DNA from: an uncultured Propionibacteriaceae bacterium
GTDB lineage: Bacteria > Actinomycetota > Actinomycetes > Propionibacteriales > Propionibacteriaceae
Assembly: GCA_937859105.1 (NCBI GenBank)
Contig: CALMAD010000428.1
Coordinates: forward strand, 1 to 11,157
Reading direction: 5' to 3'
DNA length: 11,157 nucleotides
Below are positions 1 to 7,367 of this stretch, one piece after another. Under the pieces are notes generated by a model that saw only the letters and a list, made by a program, of their open reading frames with translations, made no database searches and was not told where the DNA came from. Made by a program: the position numbers and the translations under genes. Every line of letters begins with the position of its first letter. The stretch's first letter is position 1.

Positions 1-447
1 AACGCCGTCCACGCCCTGCACTCCACCGGCACCTGGGACGCCCTCGTCGCGGCCCCCGACCAGGCCGCGGCCATCGTGGAGGAGACCCTGCGCTTCGACC
101 CGCCGGTGCAGTTCACCGCGCGCGTCGCCCAGGAGGACGCCGACGTCGAGGGCCGGCGCTTCCGGGCAGGCACGATGGCGCTCGTCGACCTCGTCACCGC
201 GAACCGCGACCCGGCGGTCTTCGCCAACCCCGAGGTGTTCGACCCGGCGGCCGAGCGGCCCGCGGAGCATCTGGCGTTCAGCAACGGCGTCCACTACTGC
301 CTGGGCGCGCCGCTGGCGCGGCTGGAGGGGGAGGTCGCGCTGCAGGTACTGGCCGAGCGGATGCCCGGCCTGCACCCGCACGCGGGCGCGCGTCGGCGTC
401 CGAGCATCACGCTGCGGGGGTTCGGCCGCTACCCGGTCGGGGCCTGA
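1..447 (+). CDS. Cytochrome P450, C-terminal part (5' end outside window)
   Basis: This is a heme-thiolate monooxygenase, cut by the left window edge; 148 residues of the C-terminal half are visible in frame 1. The K-helix ExxR motif is at visible residues 28-31 (EETLR context). The region FDPAAERPAEHLAF (80-93) is the usual stretch before the heme loop. The heme-binding loop FSNGVHYCLG (93-102) matches FxxGxHxCxG, with Cys100 as the predicted axial iron ligand, followed by the typical APLARLE of the L-helix. The pattern is that of soluble bacterial class I P450s, which need a separate ferredoxin and reductase; none is visible here. Substrate cannot be inferred. The stop is TGA at 445-447 and the gene converges on crgA. 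There is no obvious link to the cell-wall genes beside it. Confidence 0.96.
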   Translation, partial: NAVHALHSTGTWDALVAAPDQAAAIVEETLRFDPPVQFTARVAQEDADVEGRRFRAGTMALVDLVTANRDPAVFANPEVFDPAAERPAEHLAFSNGVHYCLGAPLARLEGEVALQVLAERMPGLHPHAGARRRPSITLRGFGRYPVGA

Positions 448-450
448 GGA

Positions 451-485
451 GGCGCGGGGGCGTCGGCCCTCCCGCCCCGGGCGCC
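451..485. terminator. Candidate hairpin between convergent P450 and crgA genes
   Basis: The 42-base gap between the convergent P450 and crgA genes holds a GC-rich inverted repeat: GGCGC plus GGGG (451-459) against CCCC and GCGCC (475-485), with a two-base bulge. No U-tract follows. Actinobacterial terminators often lack one, so a bidirectional terminator is plausible but unproven. Confidence 0.3.
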
Positions 486-489
486 ACCG

Positions 490-807
490 CTATTTCCAGA
501 GCGTCGCGATCGCGAACGACGCGGCCATCATGCCCATGCCGATCACGAGGTTCCATGGCCCGAGGGTCGCCATGAACGGGATCATGTACCCGGCCAGGTA
601 GTAGACGATCAGCCACAGGACGCCCAGCAGGCCGATCGTGATGAACGTCGGCGGCACCCAGGCCCGGTTCTCCAGCAGCACGTTGCTGCGCTTCTTGGTC
701 GGCCGGCCCTGCTTGGCCGGCTGAGCCTGCTTCTTGGCACCGGTCTTGCCGCGCTGGCCGGACGGCTGCTTGTTGCCGGCCTCGCTGCGGCCCTTCGACT
801 CAGGCAC
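490..807 (-). CDS. crgA: Cell division protein CrgA
   Basis: This is a small integral membrane protein of the actinobacterial divisome. In the family it interacts with FtsZ, FtsQ and penicillin-binding proteins and helps place the septum. The 105-residue product has a basic, Lys/Gln-rich cytoplasmic N-terminus (1-48) and two membrane segments at about 53-73 and 83-103. The family signature is visible in the WVPP start of helix 1, in LGPWNLVIG (82-90) and in the ATLWK end. The start is GTG at 805-807, supported by an AGGAG at 816-820 on the minus strand, 8 bases upstream. The N-terminal extension is longer and more charged than in short family members. It is divergent from the DUF881 gene, as in many actinobacteria, and a -10-like TAGGCT lies upstream (853-858). 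Confidence 0.93.
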   Translation of the reverse strand: MPESKGRSEAGNKQPSGQRGKTGAKKQAQPAKQGRPTKKRSNVLLENRAWVPPTFITIGLLGVLWLIVYYLAGYMIPFMATLGPWNLVIGMGMMAASFAIATLWK

Positions 808-852
808 GGGTGAAACTCCTCGGGAACGACTAGTGGGACGTGTCTGCCTGGC

Positions 853-858
853 AGCCTA
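853..858 (-). promoter_or_regulatory. Candidate -10 element of crgA
   Basis: On the minus strand this reads TAGGCT, fitting the TAnnnT -10 consensus of actinobacterial housekeeping sigma factors. It would start transcription near 846, giving a 5' leader of about 40 bases that includes the AGGAG. No convincing -35 is visible. The same AGCCTAGCC context occurs upstream of fhaA. Confidence 0.4.
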
Positions 859-891
859 GCCTGCCGTCGAAGCCGGACGCGGAGGCTCGCG

Positions 892-897
892 TACCCT
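892..897 (+). promoter_or_regulatory. Candidate -10 element of the DUF881-pabA unit
   Basis: TACCCT fits TAnnnT and ends 6 bases before the GTG start of the DUF881 gene at 904. A start site at or next to that GTG would make the mRNA leaderless. This agrees with the lack of a well-spaced Shine-Dalgarno: the only GGAGG (881-885) is 18 bases before the start codon. No -35 is evident. Confidence 0.35.
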
Positions 898-903
898 GGA
901 CCG

Positions 904-1689
904 GTGCGACGGGGGTGGGAACGGGCAGTCCGCGTGCTGGCCCGCGCCCGCGGCCGGCACCTGCGCGAACGGCGGGCGGGCAGGCGTCCGGTGGGGCTGC
1001 GGCTGCTGACGCTGCTGACGTGCGTGGTCGCGGGCTTCATGATCGTGACGTCCGCCATCGCGGGGCAGGGCGGAGACCTGCGACCCGACCGCACGACCGA
1101 TCTCGTCGCGCTCGTCGCCGAGCAGGCCGAACGCAACGCCGCGCTCACCCAGCGCCTCGGGGAGTTGCGCGCCGACGTCGACCGGCTCGGTCGGCCGAGC
1201 GGGGCCGACCCCGAGCTTCAGCCGCGGTCGGACGCCGCGGCGGCGGCCGCCGGCGCGACCCCGGTGCAGGGCCCCGGCGTGACCGTCACGCTCACCGACG
1301 CACCCCTCGACGTGCAGCCGGCCGGCGTCGACGAGGAGTACCTGGTCGTCCACCAGCAAGACATTCAGGCCGTCGCGAACGCGCTCTGGTCGGGCGGGGC
1401 GGAGGCGATGACGATCCAGGGCCAGCGGGTCACGGCGCGGACCGGCATCAAGTGCGTCGGCAACACCGTCGTGCTGCACGGCATCCCGTACGCCCCGCCG
1501 TACGTCGTCACGGCGATCGGGGATCAGGCGCGGCTGGAGGCCGCGCTGGAGGCGTCCGGGCCGCTGGCCACGTACCGGCAGTACGCGACGATGTACCGGC
1601 TTGGCTACGCCCAACAGCGCGTGCCGTCGGTCTCGATGCCCGCCTACGCGGGGTCGGTGGACGGGGCGTATGCCCGCGCGCGGCGGTGA
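904..1689 (+). CDS. DUF881 family membrane-anchored protein
   Basis: The 261-residue product belongs to the DUF881 family, whose biochemical function is unknown; members often sit beside crgA and division genes in actinobacteria. The N-terminus is very Arg-rich (1-33), followed by one membrane segment at about 34-53, so the bulk is predicted outside the cell. Residues 64-96 (TTDLVALVAEQAERN onward) look like a coiled coil. After an Ala-rich linker (110-118) comes the conserved domain: PGVTVTLTDAP (124-134), then the stretch LVVHQQDIQAVANALWSGGAEAM (147-169) and the GIKCVGNTVVLHG region (181-193). The end VSMPAYAGS is weakly conserved. The start is GTG at 904; a near-upstream -10-like hexamer suggests leaderless expression. 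The pabA gene begins 4 bases after the stop, so the two are probably co-transcribed. The coiled coil plus single helix resembles divisome scaffolds such as FtsL/DivIC in overall shape only. Confidence 0.85.
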   Translation: MRRGWERAVRVLARARGRHLRERRAGRRPVGLRLLTLLTCVVAGFMIVTSAIAGQGGDLRPDRTTDLVALVAEQAERNAALTQRLGELRADVDRLGRPSGADPELQPRSDAAAAAAGATPVQGPGVTVTLTDAPLDVQPAGVDEEYLVVHQQDIQAVANALWSGGAEAMTIQGQRVTARTGIKCVGNTVVLHGIPYAPPYVVTAIGDQARLEAALEASGPLATYRQYATMYRLGYAQQRVPSVSMPAYAGSVDGAYARARR

Positions 1690-1693
1690 GACC

Positions 1694-2335
1694 ATGGGAC
1701 GCATGGCCCGCATCCTCGTGATCGACAACTACGACTCGTTCGTTTACAACCTCGTGCAGTACCTCGCCCAGATCGGCGCCGAGGTCGACGTGTGGCGCAA
1801 CGACGACCCGCGGTTCGGCGAGGCCGGCTGGTCGGACGCCTACGACGGCGTCCTGCTGTCGCCCGGGCCGGGCACGCCCGAGGCGGCCGGCGTGTGCGTG
1901 GACGTCGTCCGCGGCCAGGGCGGCACGCTGCCGATCTTCGGGGTGTGCCTGGGGCTGCAGTCGATCTCGGTGGCGTTCGGGGGCGTGGTGAACCGCGCGC
2001 CCGAGCTGCTGCACGGCAAGACCTCCGAGGTCTTCCACGACGGCCGGGGCGTCTTCGAGGGGCTCCCGAGCCCGCTGATCGCCACCCGCTACCACTCGCT
2101 CGCCCTCGATCCGGCGACCGTGCCCGACGACGTGGAGGTGTCGGCGCGGACGGCGTCCGGGGTGATCATGGCCATCCGGCACAAGACGCTGCCGATCGAG
2201 TCCGTCCAGTTCCACCCCGAGTCGGTGCTCACCCAAGGCGGCTACCAGATGCTCGCCAACTGGCTGCGCGCCTGCGGGGACGCCGACGCCCCCGAGCGCG
2301 CCCGCGGGCTGTCGCCGCTGATGGCGGTGAACTGA
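1694..2335 (+). CDS. pabA: Glutamine amidotransferase subunit of aminodeoxychorismate/anthranilate synthase
   Basis: This is a class I glutamine amidotransferase that releases ammonia from glutamine for component I (PabB or TrpE), in folate or tryptophan synthesis. Numbered from the second Met (1703): the N-terminal MARILVIDNYDSF, the LLSPGPGTPE loop (51-60), the nucleophile Cys82 in GVCLG, and the His171/Glu173 pair in QFHPES. RAPELLHGKTS and ATRYHSL are typical of the PabA/TrpG branch. The residue after GVCLG is Leu where many homologues have His; some actinobacterial proteins have a hydrophobic residue here, so activity is probably intact. Two in-frame ATGs are possible, 1694 (213 aa) and 1703 (210 aa); I chose 1694 because a GGCGGTGAG stretch lies just upstream, but the family start matches 1703. 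No component I gene is in view, so pabA versus trpG cannot be settled; the protein may serve both. Confidence 0.93.
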   Translation: MGRMARILVIDNYDSFVYNLVQYLAQIGAEVDVWRNDDPRFGEAGWSDAYDGVLLSPGPGTPEAAGVCVDVVRGQGGTLPIFGVCLGLQSISVAFGGVVNRAPELLHGKTSEVFHDGRGVFEGLPSPLIATRYHSLALDPATVPDDVEVSARTASGVIMAIRHKTLPIESVQFHPESVLTQGGYQMLANWLRACGDADAPERARGLSPLMAVN

Positions 2336-2344
2336 CGGCCTGAG

Positions 2345-2368
2345 CGGGCGTCCGGACGCGGCCGCCCG
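2345..2368. terminator. Candidate bidirectional hairpin between pabA and pknB
   Basis: In the 44-base gap between the convergent pabA and pknB genes, CGGGCG (2345-2350) pairs with CGCCCG (2363-2368) around a 12-base loop. A 12-bp perfect palindrome, GCGTCCGGACGC (2348-2359), overlaps it and could form an alternative fold. There is no U-tract. Confidence 0.35.
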
Positions 2369-2379
2369 GCCTGGGGGAC

Positions 2380-4224
2380 TCAGCCGCCCGTCGTGGGGGC
2401 GGCGGTGGGTGTCTCGGGCTGATCCGGGGTCGGGGCCGGCTCGGGGGTGTTCGTCGTCGGATCCGGGGTCGGGGTGGCCGGCGCCTTGGCGATGAGGATC
2501 GTGATCCGCGTCCCCTTCGTGACCGAGGCCCCGGCGGCCGGGTTCGTCCCGATGACGCTGCCCGCGGTCGCCGTGCTCTCCTGCTCGGACGTCGTCACGT
2601 TCGTGAGGCCGGCGTCCGACAGCGCGCTCTTGGCCTGGTCGAGCGAGTAGCTCGCGACGTTCGGCACGGTCGTCTTCCCGGAGGCGTAGGTGAATGTCAG
2701 CCGCGTGCCGACCGCCACCGTCGACCCCTGCGCCGGGCTGACCGAGAGCACCTGGTTCGCGTTCGCGTTCGCCGGCTCGGAGGTGGCGGCGACCTTCCGG
2801 ACGTTCGTGAACCCGTTCTGACGGGCGAAGGCCATGGCCTGGTCGACGTCTTGGCCGACCATGCCGGTGGGCACCGTGATCTTGTTCGGGCCGACGTTGA
2901 CGGTCAGCGTCACGTCGCTGCCGACGTTCGCGGTCGCGTTGCCCGTCGGATCCTGCTCGGTCACGTCGCCGACCGAGTCGTCGTCGGGCCCCTGCGTGGT
3001 CTTCACGACGGGGTTGAGCCGCGAGTTCTTGATGATCTGCTCGGCCGTGCCCTGCGCCTGACCCGTGACGATCGGGACGGTCACGGTCTGCTGCCCGAAG
3101 GGATTGAAGTACACCAGCGCGAGGCCGCCGCCGGCCAGCAGCACCAGCACGAGCAGCAGCGGCACGAGCCAGCGGGCGCCGCGCTTCTGCTCCGGCTGCC
3201 GGGTGGGGACGAACGTCTGCGCCTGGCCGGGCGGTGGGCCGTCGGCCGAGACGGCCGGCAGCACGGCCGTCGACCCGGACGGCGCCGAGGCCGCCGAGGA
3301 CGCCGACGGTGCGGAGGAGGCGGACGGCGTCCCCAGGACGCGGGTCGCGGCGTCGCCCGTCATCGCCATGACGGGCTGGCCGGCCAGCAGCCGGCCGATG
3401 TCCTGCCGAAACTCGGTGGCGGTCTGGTAGCGGTCGGCCGGGTCCTTCGCGAGGGCCTTCAGGACGACGGCGTCCATCTCGGGGGTGATCTCGGAGTCGA
3501 GCTGGCTCGGCGGGATCGGCTGCTCGCGCACGTGCTGGTAGGCGACCGAGACGGGGGAGTCGCCCTGGAACGGCGGACGCCCCACCAGCAGCTCGTACAT
3601 GAGGCAGCCGGCGGAATACAGGTCGGAGCGGGCGTCCACGGTCTCGCCGCGGGCCTGCTCGGGGGAGAGGTACTGGGCGGTGCCGATGACGGCCGCGGTC
3701 TGGGTCATGGTCGAGCTCGTGTCGGAGACGGCGCGGGCGATGCCGAAATCCATGACCTTGATGTGGCTGTTGTTGGTGATCATCGCGTTGGCCGGCTTGA
3801 TGTCGCGGTGCACGATGCCGGCCTTGTGCGAGTAGGCCAGCGCGTCGAGGACGCCCTGGGTGAACTCCAACGCGCGCTGCGGCAGGATCGGACGCCCCTC
3901 GCGCAGGATGTCGCGCAGCGTGCGGCCCTCGACGAGCTCCATGACGATGTAGGGCACGGAGATGCCGGTCGCCGGGTCGACCTGCTCGCCGGTGTCGTAC
4001 ACCGACACGATGTTCGGGTGGTTCAACCCCGCGGCCGCCTGGGCTTCGCGCCGGAAGCGCGCCTGAAAGGTGGAGTCGCTGGCCAGGTCGGTGCGCAACT
4101 GCTTGACGGCCACGTCGCGGCCGAGGCGGCGGTCGCGCGCGCGGCGGACGGTCGCCATGCCGCCGCGCCCGATGACGGGGCCGAGCTCGTAGCGGCCGCC
4201 GAGAAGGTTGGGGTCGTCGGTCAT
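2380..4224 (-). CDS. pknB: Ser/Thr protein kinase PknB with PASTA domains
   Basis: This transmembrane kinase controls peptidoglycan synthesis and division; in the family, PASTA domains bind muropeptides or lipid II. The product has 614 residues. The kinase domain spans 12-280: glycine loop IGRGGMATV (18-26), catalytic Lys41 in VAVK, HRDIKPAN (139-146, Asp141), DFG (159-161). Its activation loop closely matches mycobacterial PknB, with Thr174 and Thr176 in TMTQTAAV as likely autophosphorylation sites, then GTAQYLSPEQ (181-190). A Ser/Ala-rich juxtamembrane linker (295-345) leads to one membrane helix (352-373). Three PASTA repeats follow (about 378-446, 447-516, 517-580), one fewer than in Mycobacterium tuberculosis PknB, then a Pro/Thr-rich tail (581-614). 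Its ATG overlaps the pbpA stop (ATGA, 4221-4224), so it is the last gene of the operon. Confidence 0.98.
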   Translation of the reverse strand: MTDDPNLLGGRYELGPVIGRGGMATVRRARDRRLGRDVAVKQLRTDLASDSTFQARFRREAQAAAGLNHPNIVSVYDTGEQVDPATGISVPYIVMELVEGRTLRDILREGRPILPQRALEFTQGVLDALAYSHKAGIVHRDIKPANAMITNNSHIKVMDFGIARAVSDTSSTMTQTAAVIGTAQYLSPEQARGETVDARSDLYSAGCLMYELLVGRPPFQGDSPVSVAYQHVREQPIPPSQLDSEITPEMDAVVLKALAKDPADRYQTATEFRQDIGRLLAGQPVMAMTGDAATRVLGTPSASSAPSASSAASAPSGSTAVLPAVSADGPPPGQAQTFVPTRQPEQKRGARWLVPLLLVLVLLAGGGLALVYFNPFGQQTVTVPIVTGQAQGTAEQIIKNSRLNPVVKTTQGPDDDSVGDVTEQDPTGNATANVGSDVTLTVNVGPNKITVPTGMVGQDVDQAMAFARQNGFTNVRKVAATSEPANANANQVLSVSPAQGSTVAVGTRLTFTYASGKTTVPNVASYSLDQAKSALSDAGLTNVTTSEQESTATAGSVIGTNPAAGASVTKGTRITILIAKAPATPTPDPTTNTPEPAPTPDQPETPTAAPTTGG

Positions 4225-5648
4225 CGGAGGGCCTCGATCACTCGCTTGGCGATGGGACCGGCGAATCGGCCGCCGGACGTCTCGGCGGTCGTCGCGCCGG
4301 AATCCTGCACGAACACCGCGACGGCGACCTTCGGATCGTTCGCCCACGCCACGAACCACGCGTACGGCGGACGCTTGCCGTCGCTGCGCGCCGTGCCGGT
4401 CTTGCCGCCGACGGTCACGCCCGAGATCTGCGCGCGGGTGCCCGTGCCGCCCTGGACGACGCCGACCATCATCTGCTGCAGCTGGCGCGCGTCCGTCGCC
4501 GACATCGCGACCGACAGCTGCCGCGGGTTGTGGTTGCTCAGCACGTTCAGGTCCGCGCCGCGAACCTGGCTCACGATGTAGGGCTCCATGACCACGCCGT
4601 CGTTCGCGACGCCCGCGGCCACCATGCACATCTGCAGCGGGGTCGCCGCGACCTCGAACTGGCCGATCGCGCTCATCGCGGTCTGGGCGGCGTCCGGGTT
4701 GGCGGGGAACCGCGAGGCGACCGCGCCGATGTCGGCGAGCTGCGTCGCGCCGAAGCCGAACTTCTGCGCCTGGGCGCGGATCTTGTCGTCGCCCAGCCGG
4801 ACGCCGAGCTGCGCGTACGCCGTGTTGCAGGACGTCTTGAGCGCCTGCGCGAGCGTGATCGAACTGCCGCCGCAGTCGTCCGCGTTGTTGATGACCGCCG
4901 TCGAGTTCGGCAGCCGGTAGGACTTGCCGGCCGGGATCATGCTGCTGGACGACATGCCGTCGGTGAGCGCGGCCGCCGAGGTGACGAGCTTGAACGTCGA
5001 CCCGGGCGGGTAGACGTTCTTCGCCGAGCGGTTCAGCATCGGCTGGTCGGAGTTGTTGGTGAGCGACGACCACGCCTTCTGCGACGCGGTCAGGTCGTGA
5101 CTCGCGAGCTGGTTCGGGTCGTAGCTGGGCGTGGAGACCATGGCGAGCACCGCGCCGGTGGAGTAGTCCATGGCGACGACGGCCCCGGGCCGGTCGCCGA
5201 GGGCGGAGTAGGCGGCGCGCTGCGCGCGGGCGTCCAGGGTGGTTTGCACGGTCGCGCCGACCGGGGTCTTGCCCGTCGCGGTGTCCACCATGCGCTGCAG
5301 GAACTGCGCGTCGGACTGCCCGGTGAGCGCCTGGTTCTGGCTCTGCTCGAGCGCGCTCGAGACGTACATGAAGGAGAAATAGCCGGTGACCGGCGCGTAC
5401 AACGTGCCCTGGGGGTACTTGCGCTGGAACTGGTACCGGTCGTTCACGGCCGACGACGTCGCGACCGGGGTGTTGCCGACGAGGATGTCGCCCCGGTCGG
5501 TGCCGAACTCGGCGTCCCGGACGCGGCGGTTGTTCGGGTCGCTGCGCAGCGACTCCGTTCGGAACACGTACGAGTAACTCATGTTGACCATCAGCGCGAG
5601 GAACATGACCATCACGAGCACCGAGACCTTGCGGATGGGTCCGTTCAT
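4221..5648 (-). CDS. pbpA: Class B penicillin-binding protein PbpA (transpeptidase)
   Basis: This enzyme cross-links peptidoglycan outside the membrane, working with the SEDS polymerase encoded just upstream. The 475-residue product has a short cytoplasmic start and an anchor helix at about 7-27. An N-terminal dimerisation/pedestal region (30-150) carries RRVRDAEFGTDRGDIL, the usual class B entry motif. The transpeptidase domain holds all three catalytic motifs: STFK with nucleophile Ser217 (217-220), SCN (273-275) and KTGT (416-419). The length is close to mycobacterial PbpA. ATG at 5646-5648 overlaps the rodA stop by four bases, and a strong GAGGAGG at 5656-5662 sits 7 bases upstream, inside rodA codons. 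It is a probable target of the PknB/PstP pair. Confidence 0.97.
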   Translation of the reverse strand: MNGPIRKVSVLVMVMFLALMVNMSYSYVFRTESLRSDPNNRRVRDAEFGTDRGDILVGNTPVATSSAVNDRYQFQRKYPQGTLYAPVTGYFSFMYVSSALEQSQNQALTGQSDAQFLQRMVDTATGKTPVGATVQTTLDARAQRAAYSALGDRPGAVVAMDYSTGAVLAMVSTPSYDPNQLASHDLTASQKAWSSLTNNSDQPMLNRSAKNVYPPGSTFKLVTSAAALTDGMSSSSMIPAGKSYRLPNSTAVINNADDCGGSSITLAQALKTSCNTAYAQLGVRLGDDKIRAQAQKFGFGATQLADIGAVASRFPANPDAAQTAMSAIGQFEVAATPLQMCMVAAGVANDGVVMEPYIVSQVRGADLNVLSNHNPRQLSVAMSATDARQLQQMMVGVVQGGTGTRAQISGVTVGGKTGTARSDGKRPPYAWFVAWANDPKVAVAVFVQDSGATTAETSGGRFAGPIAKRVIEALR

Positions 5649-7366
5649 TTGTCCGCCTCCTCGTCCTTGACGGGAACGTCGAGCGGGTCGAGGGCCTGCG
5701 TCTCTTCACCCGGCTCGTCGTCGTTCAGGGACGCCCACGCCGACGGCTTGGCGTCGGAGGCGTCAGGTTGCCAGGGGCTCTCGGACGCCGGCCGTCCGGA
5801 CGGCTGCCCGCCGACCAACTCGGTCGGGGCGTCTGCGGAGGCGTTCGTCTGGGAGGCGCCGACGCCGGCACCGCTCGCCTCGGAGACGAACTCCGTGGGC
5901 GCGTCGAGCGCGTCGGGGTCGGGACGCGCTCCCAGCCGCTCGTTGGCGTCGTCGCGGGCCGTGGCGGCCCGGGCGGACGCCACCGCGCCGACCGCGCCGA
6001 CGGTGGCCATCTGCTCGGTGCGGTCGGTGGTGAACGTCGCGAACTCGTCGGTCGGCACCTGCACCTGCGGGTGCCGGACCTGATGGGTGATCGTCAGCAT
6101 CAGCCCGAGCAGCAGGTAATTCGAGATGAGCGACGAGCCGCCCTGGGAGACGAACGGCGTCGTCAGGCCCGTGAGCGGCAGCAGCCGCGTGACGCCGCCG
6201 ATGATGACGAACACCTGCAGCGCGAAGACGAACGCGAGGCCGGCTGCGAGCAGCTTGCCGAACGGCTCGCGGGACGCCAGCGACGCGCGCAGCACGCGGG
6301 CCACGATCACCAGGAAGATCAGGATGACCGCGAACAGACCGACGAGGCCCAACTCCTCGCCGATCGCGGCGGAGATGAAGTCGTTCTTCGACAGCGGCGT
6401 GAGGTAGGGGCGTCCCTGGCCCCAGCCGGTGCCGAACAGGCCCCCGGACGCCAGCCCGAACTGCGCGTTGATGACCTGCAGGTTGCGGCCGTAGTCGTCG
6501 AACGGCGTCAGCCACGACTCGAACCGGACGCGCACGTGATCGAACGCCGCGTACCCGAGCACGCCCATCGCGATCAGCATGAGGAAGCCGAGCAGCGCCC
6601 AACTCGGCCGTTCGGTCGCCACGTAGAGCATCATCACGAACAGACCGAAGAACAGCAGCGCCGTGCCGAGGTCCTTCTCGAAGACGAGGACGATCAGGCT
6701 CGTGCCCCACATGATGAGGATCGGCCCGAGGTCGCGCGCCCGCGGCAGGTCGATGCCGACGAACCGGTGGCCGGCGAGCGCGAGAACATCCCGCTTCTCG
6801 GTGAGGTAGGCCGCGAACGCGATCGAGAGGACGATCTTCGCGATCTCCGCGGGCTGGAAGCTGAACTGGCCGATGCGGATCCAGATCTGCGCGCCGTGGC
6901 TCTCCGCGCCGAGCCCGGGCATGAGTGGCATCAGCAGCAGGACCATGCCGGCGATGAACCACAGATAGGTGAAGCGCTGCAGCCGACGGTGGTCGCGCAG
7001 GAAGAAGACGACCGCGCACAGCGTGGCGACCGACCCGATCGCCCACATCAGCTGGAGGTCGGCGCTGTGCATGACGGGGGTGCTCGACTGGTCGAGCCGG
7101 TAGATCATCGCCATGCCGATGCCGTTGAGCGCGACGACGCTGGGCAGCAGCAGCGGGTCGGCATACGGCAGGCGCCAGCGCACGACGGCCCAGGCGACGA
7201 GGGCGACCACCGCCCAGATCGCCGGGCCGACGAACCAGCCGTCGGCCAGCTTGCCGTACTGATTGAGCATCGTGATCAGGTACCCGGCGACACCCAGGGC
7301 GACGCCGATCAGCAGCATCACCAACGACGCGAAGCCGCGCTTGCGGTAGACGACGATCTCGGCCAT
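5645..7366 (-). CDS. rodA: SEDS-family peptidoglycan polymerase RodA (FtsW/RodA)
   Basis: This multi-pass membrane glycosyltransferase polymerises lipid II into glycan strands and pairs with the class B PBP next door. The 573-residue product has an integral membrane part (about 10-428) with SEDS signatures: FEKDLGTALLFF (229-240), the WGQGRPYLTPLSKNDFISAAIGEELG region (315-340) in which Asp329 aligns with the catalytic Asp of SEDS enzymes, and LPLTGLTTPFVSQGGSSL (396-413). The tail from 430 to 573 is cytoplasmic, acidic and low in complexity, about 100 residues longer than in M. tuberculosis RodA. It repeats DAPTE(F/L)V at 488-494 and 512-518 and has EETQAL at 554-559, all possible phosphothreonine sites. 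The ATG lies one base after the pstP stop; GGAGGA at 7375-7380 is 8 bases upstream. The pbpA partner makes RodA the better name than FtsW. Confidence 0.95.
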   Translation of the reverse strand: MAEIVVYRKRGFASLVMLLIGVALGVAGYLITMLNQYGKLADGWFVGPAIWAVVALVAWAVVRWRLPYADPLLLPSVVALNGIGMAMIYRLDQSSTPVMHSADLQLMWAIGSVATLCAVVFFLRDHRRLQRFTYLWFIAGMVLLLMPLMPGLGAESHGAQIWIRIGQFSFQPAEIAKIVLSIAFAAYLTEKRDVLALAGHRFVGIDLPRARDLGPILIMWGTSLIVLVFEKDLGTALLFFGLFVMMLYVATERPSWALLGFLMLIAMGVLGYAAFDHVRVRFESWLTPFDDYGRNLQVINAQFGLASGGLFGTGWGQGRPYLTPLSKNDFISAAIGEELGLVGLFAVILIFLVIVARVLRASLASREPFGKLLAAGLAFVFALQVFVIIGGVTRLLPLTGLTTPFVSQGGSSLISNYLLLGLMLTITHQVRHPQVQVPTDEFATFTTDRTEQMATVGAVGAVASARAATARDDANERLGARPDPDALDAPTEFVSEASGAGVGASQTNASADAPTELVGGQPSGRPASESPWQPDASDAKPSAWASLNDDEPGEETQALDPLDVPVKDEEADK

Positions 7367-7367
7367 G

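Noticed and set aside
1601..1693. Earlier in-frame start for pabA inside the DUF881 gene
   Set aside because: Family proteins begin at MARILVIDNYDSF; the extra 31 residues would overlap the DUF881 gene and look like an out-of-frame reading of it.
2380..5709. One open frame of 1109 codons running through pbpA and pknB
   Set aside because: Only the last 614 codons, from the ATG at 4224, encode PknB. The upstream part is an out-of-frame, Arg/Pro-rich reading of pbpA, which is itself clearly coding in another frame.
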